64,000 nt of DNA from Pseudomonas segetis (GTDB lineage Bacteria; Pseudomonadota; Gammaproteobacteria; Pseudomonadales; Pseudomonadaceae), in contig NZ_FZOG01000006.1 of assembly GCF_900188155.1 (NCBI RefSeq), positions 1-64,000 of the forward strand. Direction: 5' to 3'. Positions 29,944 through 38,850 of the stretch are shown here, piece by piece. The translations under genes and the position numbers were made by a program. The stretch's first letter is position 1, and every line of letters starts with the position of its first letter. Below the pieces are notes generated by a model. The model was not told the origin of the DNA. It was given only the letters and a program-made list of their open reading frames with translations, and searched no databases.

Positions 29944-30627
29944 TTATATCGGCAGGAAAGCCATTCTCAATATGCTGTGCGTCGCATAATTTATGCTGCG
30001 CTGGGAGCGCTCCGAGGTGATGGTTGCCATCATGTCTTGATAAGCGATGATCTTGCCGAATAATCGCTCGAAACTTAGGTTATAGGGTGGTTTGTCAAAA
30101 CCATTGGTAAAAAGCAGACGCTCGCCATTGGCGTCCAGGCGATGCTTTAGGCGCCAGACCAGGATTTCAACATTGCGCGCACTGTTGTAAAGCGCCTGCT
30201 GGTCCGGCGTATCAAACAGGTAGAAGTCATCAATATAGCCATAGGAGCGGCTAAGCATGCCGCGCAGTCCGGCCATCACGGCATACACGCGATCGCCCTT
30301 GAAATGCACATCGAGGGCAACATCCATGGCTGACAATTCACTTTTGCCAAGATAAGCGGTTTGTTGGTCAAGCGGTGTCGCCCACAACTGCTGCTGGCGG
30401 GAAAGTATGGTCGCGTTCGGGGTTTTGTGAAGTTCGTCCGGGTTGCGCTCATAGAGCTTGCCCATCAGCACAATCAGGCTCTGGTCGATGGTGCGCCAGT
30501 GCATATCGACAACCATGTCGATATCGGTCTTGGCGACTTTATTCAGCTTAAGCGGCCCCCCGCTGCACGCGAGCAGGTTAAGGCAAAATAGGGCGATCAC
30601 AGCAATATGCAAAAAGCCAGAGCCCAT
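29944..30627 (-). CDS. Hypothetical lipoprotein
   Basis: 227 residues from ATG 30627; an in-frame GTG at 30654 is less likely. The signal peptide ends in the lipobox LLAC (SGG follows). The mature protein is mixed helical, with conserved-looking stretches VDMHWRTIDQSLIVLMGKLYERNP and SRSYGYIDDFYLFDTPDQQAL. No domain name can be assigned. It appears monocistronic. Confidence 0.75.
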   Translation of the reverse strand: MGSGFLHIAVIALFCLNLLACSGGPLKLNKVAKTDIDMVVDMHWRTIDQSLIVLMGKLYERNPDELHKTPNATILSRQQQLWATPLDQQTAYLGKSELSAMDVALDVHFKGDRVYAVMAGLRGMLSRSYGYIDDFYLFDTPDQQALYNSARNVEILVWRLKHRLDANGERLLFTNGFDKPPYNLSFERLFGKIIAYQDMMATITSERSQRSINYATHSILRMAFLPI

Positions 30628-30727
30628 GGGCCTGATACCTGATGCTGCCGACACTAGAACAAAAGCCCGTCCGTGGAGCGTTTTTGTACGCGTTGCTGTT
30701 GCACCTGAGTCATCCTTGTAGCGGTCA

Positions 30728-30845
30728 ACAGCTCATTTCGAATGAGCTGTAAGTATTGTTATACCGACAACATAGAACACTCGCCTGCAAGTCTCAAACC
30801 CCTGGTGATGCCAATCGGAGGCGGATGACGCTTTTTTCATCCGCC
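30728..30845. other. Two hairpins in the lipoprotein-protease gap
   Basis: The 300-bp gap contains a 10-bp dyad with a 3-base centre (ACAGCTCATT/AATGAGCTGT, 30728-30750). A second hairpin, GGCGGATGA/TCATCCGCC with an eight-base loop, lies at 30820-30845, just downstream of the protease gene. Neither has a good T-run. The second probably marks the 3' end of the protease transcript; the first could be an operator for the lipoprotein gene. Confidence 0.5.
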
Positions 30846-30927
30846 ATTGCTGATGCCATGCGTCTGAGCTATTGGCCCATCGGTGTACAGCAGATGGACA
30901 AGCTCTGCGTGGTCACAGCCTACAGAC

Positions 30928-31452
30928 TCAACACTCAGGGCGTTCGACGGTGTAACGCTCGGCCGGGTTGATGGCCGCATCCAGCTTGCGAATCGCGCTG
31001 GCACCGATCAGCAACGGATAATCAAAGTGAGTCCGGTCAGTCAGGTTCACTTCGACAGTACGCGATTGATGGCCTACGCAAACTTCAAGGTTGACCACCG
31101 GGCGCTCTGTGGTCGAAGGGCTGCTGGATGTCACATTAGCGCCCTCCTCTGCACGGTTCTTGATTTCGGTAATGCGCACCAAGGGCTGTTCATACAGGGT
31201 GTCGTCGGCGTCCTTGATGGCCAGACGAAAGCGCACCCATTCGCCGCCATCGCGTTTGAATCGCTCAATATCCTTGGCTGACAAAGAGGCGGTCATTGCG
31301 CCTGTATCCATCTTGGCCTTCAAGGTTTGGCCAATTTGCGGCAGCGTTACCAGCTCGTAGCGACCGTATGTGTTGAGCTCGGAGGCGTTTTTTTCAGCGG
31401 CCATCACCGGCAGGGTCAAAAGAGCAGCTGTTAGCGCGATCACAATCTTCAA
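30928..31452 (-). CDS. Exported retropepsin-like putative zinc protease family protein (RimB-like)
   Basis: A 174-residue protein beginning with TTG at 31452, preceded by GGAG at nine bases; the nearby ATG at 31459 is in another frame. The signal peptide ends at PVMA|AEK. The DUF785/ATP-dependent zinc protease domain has the aspartic-protease-like MDTGAMTASLSA motif and PLLIGASAIRKL, as in retropepsin folds. Family members have been called zinc proteases but the DTG motif points to an aspartyl fold. The substrate is unknown, and export separates it from cytoplasmic RimB. Confidence 0.82.
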   Translation of the reverse strand: MKIVIALTAALLTLPVMAAEKNASELNTYGRYELVTLPQIGQTLKAKMDTGAMTASLSAKDIERFKRDGGEWVRFRLAIKDADDTLYEQPLVRITEIKNRAEEGANVTSSSPSTTERPVVNLEVCVGHQSRTVEVNLTDRTHFDYPLLIGASAIRKLDAAINPAERYTVERPEC

Positions 31453-31602
31453 ACGTCATTTCTCCATGAAAGTCTGGTGCATCTGACTCTGATGACTGAA
31501 AGAGGTTCTGCACAATTTGTGAGACTTGATGTCGCACTATTGCTTGGACTGCGTCGGCGCCAACCCTATGATATAGGCGATCCTGCATATCAAGGAGCTG
31601 CC

Positions 31603-32499
31603 ATGCGCCGCTTGCTCACTGGCCTGAGCGTCACCCTTCTGCTGCTGTTAAACACGTTGATCCTGATCGGCCCACTGCTGTTGATTGCATTGGGCAAATT
31701 CATCCTGCCTGGCAAGCAGCTCAAGGCGAGCTGCTCGCGCGGGGTCATGTGGGTTGCCGAAACCTGGGCTGAAATCAACAAACTGATCTTCGCTTGCCTG
31801 CTGCCAACGGTCTGGGATATTCGCGGCAATGCGCAATTGCGCAAGACCACCTCATACCTGGTTATCAGCAACCATCAATCGTGGGTCGATATCCCGGCAC
31901 TGGTGCAGGTTTTCAACCGGAAAACGCCCTACTTCAAGTTCTTCCTCAAACAGCAACTGATCTGGGTGCCCTTTCTCGGCCTGGCGTTCTGGGCACTGGA
32001 CTATCCCTTTATGCGGCGCTATTCCAAGGCCTATTTAGCCAAACACCCGGAGCGTCGCGGTGAAGACCTGGAGATAACCAAGCGCGCCTGCGAAAAATTC
32101 AAGGACATACCGGTAACAGTGGTCAACTACCTTGAAGGCACACGCTGCACCCCGGCAAAACAGGTGCAACAACAATCGCCTTATCGCTACTTGCTAAAAC
32201 CCAAGGCCGGCGGCGTGGCATTTGTATTAGCCGCCCTGGGCGAACAGCTCGATGCGGTGCTGGATGTCACTGTGGTTTACCCAAGCGCGCAAATCCCCGG
32301 CTTCTGGACCTTGATCAGCGGCCAGGTGCCAAAGGTCATCGTCGATATCCAAACCCTTGAGCTCGACCCCGCGTTGCATCAGGGCGACTACCAGAACGAC
32401 GAACAATTTCGCCAGCAGGTACAGGCGTGGGTGACGGATATGTGGCAACGCAAAGACGCACGCATTGCGCAGATCCGCAGTGAATTGCAGCTACCCTGA
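31603..32499 (+). CDS. PlsC-family acyltransferase (YihG-like)
   Basis: 298 residues from ATG 31603 with AAGGAG seven to eight bases upstream; the longer frame from 31477 lacks a site. An N-terminal helix (VTLLLLLNTLILIGPLLLIAL) is followed by the catalytic NHQSWVDIP (HX4D) motif and the second motif EGTR. It matches the YihG group of 1-acyl-glycerol-3-phosphate acyltransferase paralogues, which alter the phospholipid acyl composition rather than provide the essential PlsC step. It ends at a terminator shared with fdhA. Confidence 0.88.
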   Translation: MRRLLTGLSVTLLLLLNTLILIGPLLLIALGKFILPGKQLKASCSRGVMWVAETWAEINKLIFACLLPTVWDIRGNAQLRKTTSYLVISNHQSWVDIPALVQVFNRKTPYFKFFLKQQLIWVPFLGLAFWALDYPFMRRYSKAYLAKHPERRGEDLEITKRACEKFKDIPVTVVNYLEGTRCTPAKQVQQQSPYRYLLKPKAGGVAFVLAALGEQLDAVLDVTVVYPSAQIPGFWTLISGQVPKVIVDIQTLELDPALHQGDYQNDEQFRQQVQAWVTDMWQRKDARIAQIRSELQLP

Positions 32500-32515
32500 G
32501 TCCGCCTGACACACC

Positions 32516-32553
32516 AAAAAGCTCGCCGTTCGGAACAACGGCGAGCTTGATTT
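32516..32553. terminator. Bidirectional terminator between acyltransferase and fdhA
   Basis: A 12-bp perfect stem AAGCTCGCCGTT/AACGGCGAGCTT with a six-base loop, an A-run on the left and TTGATTT on the right. It lies between two convergent genes. Confidence 0.9.
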
Positions 32554-32570
32554 AGACCGCGACCCGTAAA

Positions 32571-33770
32571 TCAGGCAGCGCTAAATGAACGGTGTGGATC
32601 GATGACGAATTTCTTCGGTACACCGGCATCAAACTCGCCATAGCCTTGTGGCGCCTGGTCGAGGCTGATCACCTGCACGCCCACCACTTCAGCAATATTG
32701 ATCCGGTCCCACATGATCGCTTGCATCAACTGGCGGTTGTACTTCATTACTGGTGTTTGCCCGGTATGGAAGCTGTGCGATTTAGCCCAGCCCAGGCCAA
32801 AGCGAATGCTCAGGCTACCGATTTTCGCCGCTGCATCCACCGCGCCCGGATCTTCGGTCACATACAAGCCGGGAATACCAATCTTGCCGGCCACCCGCAC
32901 CACGCCCATCAGCGAGTTCAACACCGTAGCTGGCGCTTCATGCTGCGCGCCGGAATGCCCGTGACCGCGCGCTTCAAAGCCTACGGCATCAACAGCGCAA
33001 TCGACCTCAGGCTCGCCCAGCAACTCAGCGATTTGTTCGTGCAGCGGCGTGTCTTTCGACAGGTCGGCAATCTCGAACCCCTGGGCCTTGGCATGGGCCA
33101 GACGTACAGGATTGACGTCGCCGACAATCACCACAGCGGCGCCCAACAGACGGGCGGATGCAGCCGCAGCCAAGCCCACGGGACCGGCGCCAGCGACATA
33201 CACCGTGCTGCCCGGGCCAACGCCCGCAGTCACTGCGCCGTGATAACCGGTCGGCAGGATGTCTGAAAGACAGGTCAGGTCGCGAATTTTTTCCATCGCC
33301 TTGTCGCGATCAGGCAATTTCAGCAGGTTGAAGTCGGCATATGGCACCAGCACGTAATTTGCCTGGCCACCGGTCCAGTCGCCCATGTCGACATAGCCAT
33401 AGGCGCCACCGGCACGCGCCGGGTTTACGGTCAGGCAAACGCCGGTGTGCTGCTCTTTACAGCTGCGGCAACGGCCGCAAGCCACGTTGAACGGCACCGA
33501 AACCAGATCACCTATCTTCAAGTGCTCAACATCGCGGCCTTTCTCGATCACCTCACCGGTAATCTCATGGCCCAGAACCAGGCCAACCTGCGCCGTGGTA
33601 CGGCCACGCACCATGTGCTGGTCGGAACCACAGATGTTGGTTGAAATGACTTTGAGGATGACGCCGTGCTCGATCTTCTTGCCGCGCGGATCCTGCATTT
33701 TCGGATAGTCGATACTTTGCACCTCGACCTTGCCAGCACCGAGATACACCACACCACGATTATCAGACAT
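32571..33770 (-). CDS. fdhA: Glutathione-independent formaldehyde dehydrogenase FdhA
   Basis: 399 residues from ATG 33770, with GGAGAG upstream. A zinc-dependent medium-chain dehydrogenase: catalytic zinc motifs CGSDQH and GHEITGEV, structural zinc CGRCRSCKEQHTGVC, Rossmann motif VAGAGPVGLAAAA. The length matches P. putida/P. aeruginosa FdhA. It oxidises formaldehyde, released by sarcosine demethylation, to formate with NAD+ and a tightly bound nucleotide. It is the last gene of the glyA-soxBDAG-purU-fdhA series, 172 bp after purU. Confidence 0.95.
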   Translation of the reverse strand: MSDNRGVVYLGAGKVEVQSIDYPKMQDPRGKKIEHGVILKVISTNICGSDQHMVRGRTTAQVGLVLGHEITGEVIEKGRDVEHLKIGDLVSVPFNVACGRCRSCKEQHTGVCLTVNPARAGGAYGYVDMGDWTGGQANYVLVPYADFNLLKLPDRDKAMEKIRDLTCLSDILPTGYHGAVTAGVGPGSTVYVAGAGPVGLAAAASARLLGAAVVIVGDVNPVRLAHAKAQGFEIADLSKDTPLHEQIAELLGEPEVDCAVDAVGFEARGHGHSGAQHEAPATVLNSLMGVVRVAGKIGIPGLYVTEDPGAVDAAAKIGSLSIRFGLGWAKSHSFHTGQTPVMKYNRQLMQAIMWDRINIAEVVGVQVISLDQAPQGYGEFDAGVPKKFVIDPHRSFSAA

Positions 33771-33942
33771 CGTTTGCTCTCCTTCTTGTTGTCGTAACAA
33801 AAGCGCAGCCAATGGCCGCGCGGCCTTGCACTGGAGCATTTGCAGCGGCTGAAGCATTCACAAAGAGTTTGATCTGAGCGCTAAACCAGAAACTCTAAGG
33901 CAGTGTGAAACAGCTGTTTCAGCTTGGGAAAGGCAGGTCGTG

Positions 33943-34800
33943 CTACAGCACAACCGTGCGATTTGCGTTTAAAAAGACCCTGCGCTCGAGGTGATAACCG
34001 ATGGCCTTGGCCAAGGTCAGGCATTCGATATCACGCCCCTTGGCGATCAAGTCTTCTGGGTAATGGCTGTGATCGACCGGCTCAACGCCCTGGGCAATGA
34101 TCGGCCCTTCATCGAGATCGTTATTGATGTAGTGCGCGGTGGCACCGACCAGTTTCACGCCCTTTTGGTAAGCCTGGTGATAAGGTTTTGCGCCCTTGAA
34201 ACCCGGCAGCAAGGAGTGGTGAATATTGATCGCCCATCCGTCCAGCTTGCGGCACAACTCTGGCGACAGCACTTGCATATAACGGGCAAGCACGACCAGT
34301 TCGGCGCCGGTTTCCTCAATGACTTGCAGTACCTTGCGCTCCTGGGACGGCTTGTCATTCGGGTCTAGGGCGAAGTGGTAATAGGGAATCGCATGCCAAC
34401 GCGCCAGCGGCTCCAGGTCCGGATGATTGGAAATCACCGCGACCACGTCCATGGGCAAATGGCCAATGCGTTGGCGATAGAGCAAGTCATTCAAGCAGTG
34501 ATCCGACTTGGAAACCATCAGCACCACCTTGGCACGGTAGCCCGGCGGGGTCAGTTCGGTTTGCATCTCGAACATGGCACTGCGCTGATCCAGCTCATCA
34601 CGAAAAGCCTGCTCGTCAAAGTCGTCCGGCTGGCGAAACTCAATGCGAATAAAGAACCGCGACGACAACCGATCATCAAAGGAGTGATGTTCGGTGACAT
34701 AGCAGCGCTGCTCGAACAGGAACCGTGTCAACGCATCCACCGTGCCCAGCACGCTTGGGCATTGCGCTGTCAAAATCCAGGTATCCGGGGTTCTGCTCAT
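33943..34800 (-). CDS. purU: Formyltetrahydrofolate deformylase PurU
   Basis: A 285-residue protein with an N-terminal ACT domain (~8-85; ILTAQCPSVLGTVDALTRF) and a C-terminal formyltransferase-fold domain. The latter has AINIHHSLLPGFKGAKPY and the catalytic Asn/His/Asp set (NIHHS; DEGPIIAQ). It hydrolyses 10-formyl-THF to THF and formate, freeing folate when sarcosine breakdown floods the one-carbon pool. This is the betaine-cluster copy (PA5420-like). It is 72 bp after soxG on the same strand. Confidence 0.95.
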   Translation of the reverse strand: MSRTPDTWILTAQCPSVLGTVDALTRFLFEQRCYVTEHHSFDDRLSSRFFIRIEFRQPDDFDEQAFRDELDQRSAMFEMQTELTPPGYRAKVVLMVSKSDHCLNDLLYRQRIGHLPMDVVAVISNHPDLEPLARWHAIPYYHFALDPNDKPSQERKVLQVIEETGAELVVLARYMQVLSPELCRKLDGWAINIHHSLLPGFKGAKPYHQAYQKGVKLVGATAHYINNDLDEGPIIAQGVEPVDHSHYPEDLIAKGRDIECLTLAKAIGYHLERRVFLNANRTVVL

Positions 34801-34872
34801 TACAATCTCCCTGCATTCACACGCGGCATCAGCGCAGCCTCAGGCAACTGCGCCAAGCTTCGATAAACATGG

Positions 34873-35502
34873 TTATTGGCTGATGTTGAGCCCAAATTCG
34901 GCGCTGGCATCCTGCAGCCACAACCAAAAGTAGTCGGAGAAGCTGCGCCGGATCACCAGCTCCCAGGTGTGTTCGCCCGTGTGGCGAATCACCAGTTGCG
35001 CCTTGGCAAAATGAGTTGCCACCGCCTTGCCGACCGGGAAGTTGCTCGGGTGTACGTCGTAGGAGGTCGACTTCATCAAGACCTCACGCACCTTGCTACC
35101 GCTCAGCTCCAGCAGTGTTTGGCCGCCACTGACATTGACGATCGAGATATGCTGACCGGCCAGCGCCTCGCGCAACTTTTGCTCAACAGCGAACTCTTCG
35201 CCACTGGGCACGATCAGCAGCCACTCGTCTGGCGACATCCATTGCAACGAGGTATCGCCGCTGCTCGTCAGGGTCAGTGCGACCGGCAGTTCCATGCCCA
35301 ATGCACTGTGCACGCCACTGGCAAACGTCGGGTCACTGGCATCGCCGCGCAGGGTCAGGTGCCCCAACAATTTCTTCTCGCGCAGGTTCACACCGGCGTT
35401 TCTGGACCCTTTGCCAACCAGTTCGTGCAGGCTGGCATGAAACAGTGGCGACTCCGCTTGAGCCGCATCCGGGCGCTGTTTGTAGACATTGACGTTAGAC
35501 AT
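34873..35502 (-). CDS. soxG: Sarcosine oxidase gamma subunit SoxG
   Basis: 209 residues from ATG 35502; the track-like longer frame overlaps soxA too far. It has the SoxG/GcvT-like fold: SSGDTSLQWMSPDEWLLIVPSG, then VNVSGGQTLLELSGSKVREVL and FWLWLQDASAEFGLN. It is the smaller folate-side subunit of the heterotetrameric enzyme. Its start overlaps the soxA stop by eight bases, giving coupled translation. Confidence 0.93.
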   Translation of the reverse strand: MSNVNVYKQRPDAAQAESPLFHASLHELVGKGSRNAGVNLREKKLLGHLTLRGDASDPTFASGVHSALGMELPVALTLTSSGDTSLQWMSPDEWLLIVPSGEEFAVEQKLREALAGQHISIVNVSGGQTLLELSGSKVREVLMKSTSYDVHPSNFPVGKAVATHFAKAQLVIRHTGEHTWELVIRRSFSDYFWLWLQDASAEFGLNISQ

Positions 35503-38500
35503 TCTGGCGATCCCCTTTGGGGTCATAAAACACGGAGCTGACGATTTCGGCTTCAATTACGCTGCCATCGACCAGCGGCGCGAATACACGCTCACCGATG
35601 CGCTGCAGGCCGCCCTTGACCACCGCCATCGCAAAGGAATATCCCAAGGCGGCACTCATGTAGCTTGAAGTGACGTGGCCAACCATGGTCATCGGTATCG
35701 ACTGGTTCGGGTCGAACACCAATTGCGCACCTTCAGGCAGTACCTGGTCAGGGTTGAGCGGTTTCAAGCCAACCAGTTGCTTGCGCTGCTCACGCACGCA
35801 ATCTTCACGATTCATGCCGCGCCAGCCAATCCAGGAGAACGGCTTGGTCCGCCCGACACACCAGCCCATGTTGAGATCGTCTGGCGTGACCGAACCATCG
35901 GTGTCCTGACCGACGATGATGAACCCCTTCTCGGCACGCAGTACGTGCATGGTTTCAGTGCCGTAAGGCGTCAAGCCATGCTTCTTGCCAGCCTCGATGA
36001 TCTTCTGCCACACGCCCATGGCGTAGTCGGCCTGGACGTTGACTTCGTAGCTCAGCTCGCCGGTAAAGGAGATCCGGAATACCCGCGCAGGTACACCACC
36101 GACTTCACCCTCTTTCCAGGTCATGAAGGGGAACGCCTCTTTGTCGAGGTCGATATCCGTCACTTCAGCCAGCAGCTTGCGACTGTTTGGCCCCGAGAGC
36201 GTCATGGTCGCCCAGTGGTCGGTGACCGAGGTGAAGTACACCTTCAGCTCCGGCCATTCGGTCTGGTGGTAAATCTCCAGCCAATCCAGCACGCGCGCGG
36301 CACCGCCGGTGGTGGTGGTCATCAGGAAGTGATTGTCCGCCAGGCAGGCCGTAACACCGTCATCGAAGACCATGCCGTCTTCCTTGCACATCAGCCCGTA
36401 ACGCGCCTTGCCTACATCCAGCTTGGTCCAGGCGTTGGTGTAGACACGATTGAGGAACTCACGCGCATCCGGGCCCTGGATATCAATCTTGCCCAGTGTC
36501 GAGGCGTCCAGGATACCGACCGCATTACGCACCGCCAGGCATTCGCGCGCCACCGCAGCATGGAGATCTTCGCCATTCTTCGGAAAGTACCAAGGGCGCT
36601 TCCACTGGCCGACATCTTCAAATTCGGCACCGTTGGCGACATGCCAGGCATGCATGGCGGTATAGCGATTAGGCTCGAACAGCGCACCGCAGTGACGCCC
36701 TGCCACCGCGCCGAAGGTCACCGGCGTGTAGTTGGGCCGGAACATGGTGGTGCCCATCTGCTCGATACTGATGCCCAGCGAGCGCGCGGCAATGGCCAGG
36801 CCGTTGATATTGCCGAGCTTGCCTTGGTCAGTACCAAAACCCAGCGCGGTGTAGCGCTTGACGTGCTCGACCGACTCAAAACCCTCGCGGGTCGCCAGCT
36901 CGATACCGGCTGCGGTCACGTCATTCTGGAAGTCCACAAACTGCTTCGGTGCACGGGCGGTTGGCTTGTCGTGCGGCACCTGGAACAGCGCAAGGCTGGC
37001 CTCTTCATGGCGCATTTCAGCGCTTGGCAGGGTACCAATAACAGCCTTGAAGCCAGATTCGGAAGCAGCCAGCACACCGGCTTCAAAGCCGTCAGCCAAG
37101 GTGTCGCCCAAGGCAAACACACCCTTCACGGCACCTGCGCAAACGCGCTTCTGCAAACCTTCGCCGGGCACGAATGCCAGCAGCTTTTCTTGCCAGACAG
37201 GACGCCCACCCAAGTGGGATGCAAGGTGCACGACAGGGCTGTAGCCGCCGGAGCTGACGATCAGGTCGCAATCGAGCACTTCGCCAGGGCTGGTGACCTT
37301 GAATGAAGCCACATCGATTGCACAGATACGCGCTCCGGTCACCCGCTTGCTGCCCCGGGCCTCAACCACGGCGCTGCCGGTCAGAATCCGCACACCACGA
37401 GCACGCACCTCTTCCACCCAGGCACCACGCGGGTTGGCGCGAACATCCGCCACCGCCACCACCTGCTGGCCAGCATCCAGCCAGTCAAGCACCACGCGGT
37501 AGGCATAATCATTGTTGGTCGACAGCACCAGCTTGCGTCCTGGTAGTACGGCGTAGCGACGCACATAGGTCGACACAGCGCCTGCAAGCATATTGCCCGG
37601 CACATCATTATTGGCGTAGACCAACGGCCGCTCATGCGCACCGGTTGCCAGCACCACACGCTTGGCGCGCACCCGGTGCATACGCTGACGCACGCTGCCC
37701 ATTGGCGCCAGCTCACCGAGGTGGTCGGTCATGCGCTGGTGAATGGTCAGGAAGTTGTGGTCGTGGTAACCGTTAACCGTTGAGCGAGGCAGCAAGGTGA
37801 CTTCAGGCATGCCCTCCAACTCGGCCACAGCCTTGGCCACCCATTTCGCCGCGGGTTCACCTTCGAGTTGCTCGCGGGTGTCGAGCAGGCTGCCGCCAAA
37901 CTCTTCCTGCTCATCGGCCAGGATCACCCGCGCACCGCTGCGCCCGGCAGCCAATGCAGCAGCCAGGCCCGCCGGGCCTGCACCCACGACCAAGACATCG
38001 CAATGCTGGTTGAGGTAGTCGTAGCTGTCCGGATCGACCTCGGTCGGCGCACGCCCCAGACCTGCGGCCTTGCGAATGTATTTTTCGTAGGTCAGCCACA
38101 GGTTTTGCGGGTACATGAAGGTTTTGTAGTAGAAACCCGGCGGCATCATCTTGCCACCGACTTTACCGAGAATTCCCATCATGTCGGTATTGACGCTCGG
38201 CCAGCCGTTGGTGCTGTTGGCAACCAGCCCCGCATACAAGGCTTGCTGAGTGGCTCGCACGTTGGGGATTTGCGCCGCCTCGGTCGAGCCAATCTGCAGT
38301 ACCGCGTTAGGCTCTTCGCTCCCGGCTGCAACGATGCCCCGTGGACGCGAATATTTGAAGCTGCGCCCGACAATATCAACACCGTTGGCCAGCAATGCAG
38401 CCGCCAACGAGTCGCCGGCAAAGCCCTGGTAGGACTCACCGTTGAAACTGAAGCTCAGTGGCTGGCTACGGTCGACCCGGCCACCACTTGCAAGACGATT

Positions 38501-38512
38501 GATCTGACTCAT
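35495..38512 (-). CDS. soxA: Sarcosine oxidase alpha subunit SoxA
   Basis: A 1,005-residue protein, the usual length. The N-terminal ferredoxin-like domain has lost its cluster cysteines, as is typical. An NAD-binding Rossmann domain contains VLVVGAGPAGLAAALAAGRSG (~174-194). The C-terminal GcvT/aminomethyltransferase-like folate domain covers ~600-1000 (GKARYGLMCKEDGMVFDDGV). With SoxB, D and G it oxidises sarcosine to glycine, hydrogen peroxide and 5,10-methylene-THF, or formaldehyde when folate is absent. It overlaps soxD by ATGA. Confidence 0.96.
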   Translation of the reverse strand: MSQINRLASGGRVDRSQPLSFSFNGESYQGFAGDSLAAALLANGVDIVGRSFKYSRPRGIVAAGSEEPNAVLQIGSTEAAQIPNVRATQQALYAGLVANSTNGWPSVNTDMMGILGKVGGKMMPPGFYYKTFMYPQNLWLTYEKYIRKAAGLGRAPTEVDPDSYDYLNQHCDVLVVGAGPAGLAAALAAGRSGARVILADEQEEFGGSLLDTREQLEGEPAAKWVAKAVAELEGMPEVTLLPRSTVNGYHDHNFLTIHQRMTDHLGELAPMGSVRQRMHRVRAKRVVLATGAHERPLVYANNDVPGNMLAGAVSTYVRRYAVLPGRKLVLSTNNDYAYRVVLDWLDAGQQVVAVADVRANPRGAWVEEVRARGVRILTGSAVVEARGSKRVTGARICAIDVASFKVTSPGEVLDCDLIVSSGGYSPVVHLASHLGGRPVWQEKLLAFVPGEGLQKRVCAGAVKGVFALGDTLADGFEAGVLAASESGFKAVIGTLPSAEMRHEEASLALFQVPHDKPTARAPKQFVDFQNDVTAAGIELATREGFESVEHVKRYTALGFGTDQGKLGNINGLAIAARSLGISIEQMGTTMFRPNYTPVTFGAVAGRHCGALFEPNRYTAMHAWHVANGAEFEDVGQWKRPWYFPKNGEDLHAAVARECLAVRNAVGILDASTLGKIDIQGPDAREFLNRVYTNAWTKLDVGKARYGLMCKEDGMVFDDGVTACLADNHFLMTTTTGGAARVLDWLEIYHQTEWPELKVYFTSVTDHWATMTLSGPNSRKLLAEVTDIDLDKEAFPFMTWKEGEVGGVPARVFRISFTGELSYEVNVQADYAMGVWQKIIEAGKKHGLTPYGTETMHVLRAEKGFIIVGQDTDGSVTPDDLNMGWCVGRTKPFSWIGWRGMNREDCVREQRKQLVGLKPLNPDQVLPEGAQLVFDPNQSIPMTMVGHVTSSYMSAALGYSFAMAVVKGGLQRIGERVFAPLVDGSVIEAEIVSSVFYDPKGDRQNV

Positions 38513-38835
38513 GCCGTGACTCCTTCAGCGCTGGCTTTTGCCGCTGCAACACTGGCCTCGGTGACACTCGGTTTCTCACCGATCTTGTAGGTTTCAAGAA
38601 TTTCGTAGGTCACGGTATGGCGCGTGGCATTGAAGAACTTGCGGCAACCGGCAGAGTGCACCCACAACTCATGGTGGATACCGCGCGGATTGTCGCGAAA
38701 AAAGATGTAGTCGCCCCACTCGGCATCGCTGCATGCGCCGGGGTCTTCCGGGCGAGCGATATGGGCCTGGCCGTGAGCATGAAACTCTTCTTCAGAGCGC
38801 ATCTCTGAGCAATGAGGGCAATAAATATTGAGCAT
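38509..38835 (-). CDS. soxD: Sarcosine oxidase delta subunit SoxD
   Basis: A 108-residue protein with the zinc-ribbon residues CPHC near the start, followed by DPGACSDAEWGDYIFFRDNP and HSAGCRKFFNATRHT. These match the zinc-binding delta subunit. It is coupled to soxA by ATGA and starts 15 bases after the soxB stop. Confidence 0.95.
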   Translation of the reverse strand: MLNIYCPHCSEMRSEEEFHAHGQAHIARPEDPGACSDAEWGDYIFFRDNPRGIHHELWVHSAGCRKFFNATRHTVTYEILETYKIGEKPSVTEASVAAAKASAEGVTA

Positions 38836-38850
38836 GGTCTTAGGCCCCTG

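Noticed and set aside
35675..37306. 543-codon open frame on the plus strand
   Set aside because: It lies wholly antisense to soxA, which is certain by homology. Long antisense frames are common in GC-rich genes.
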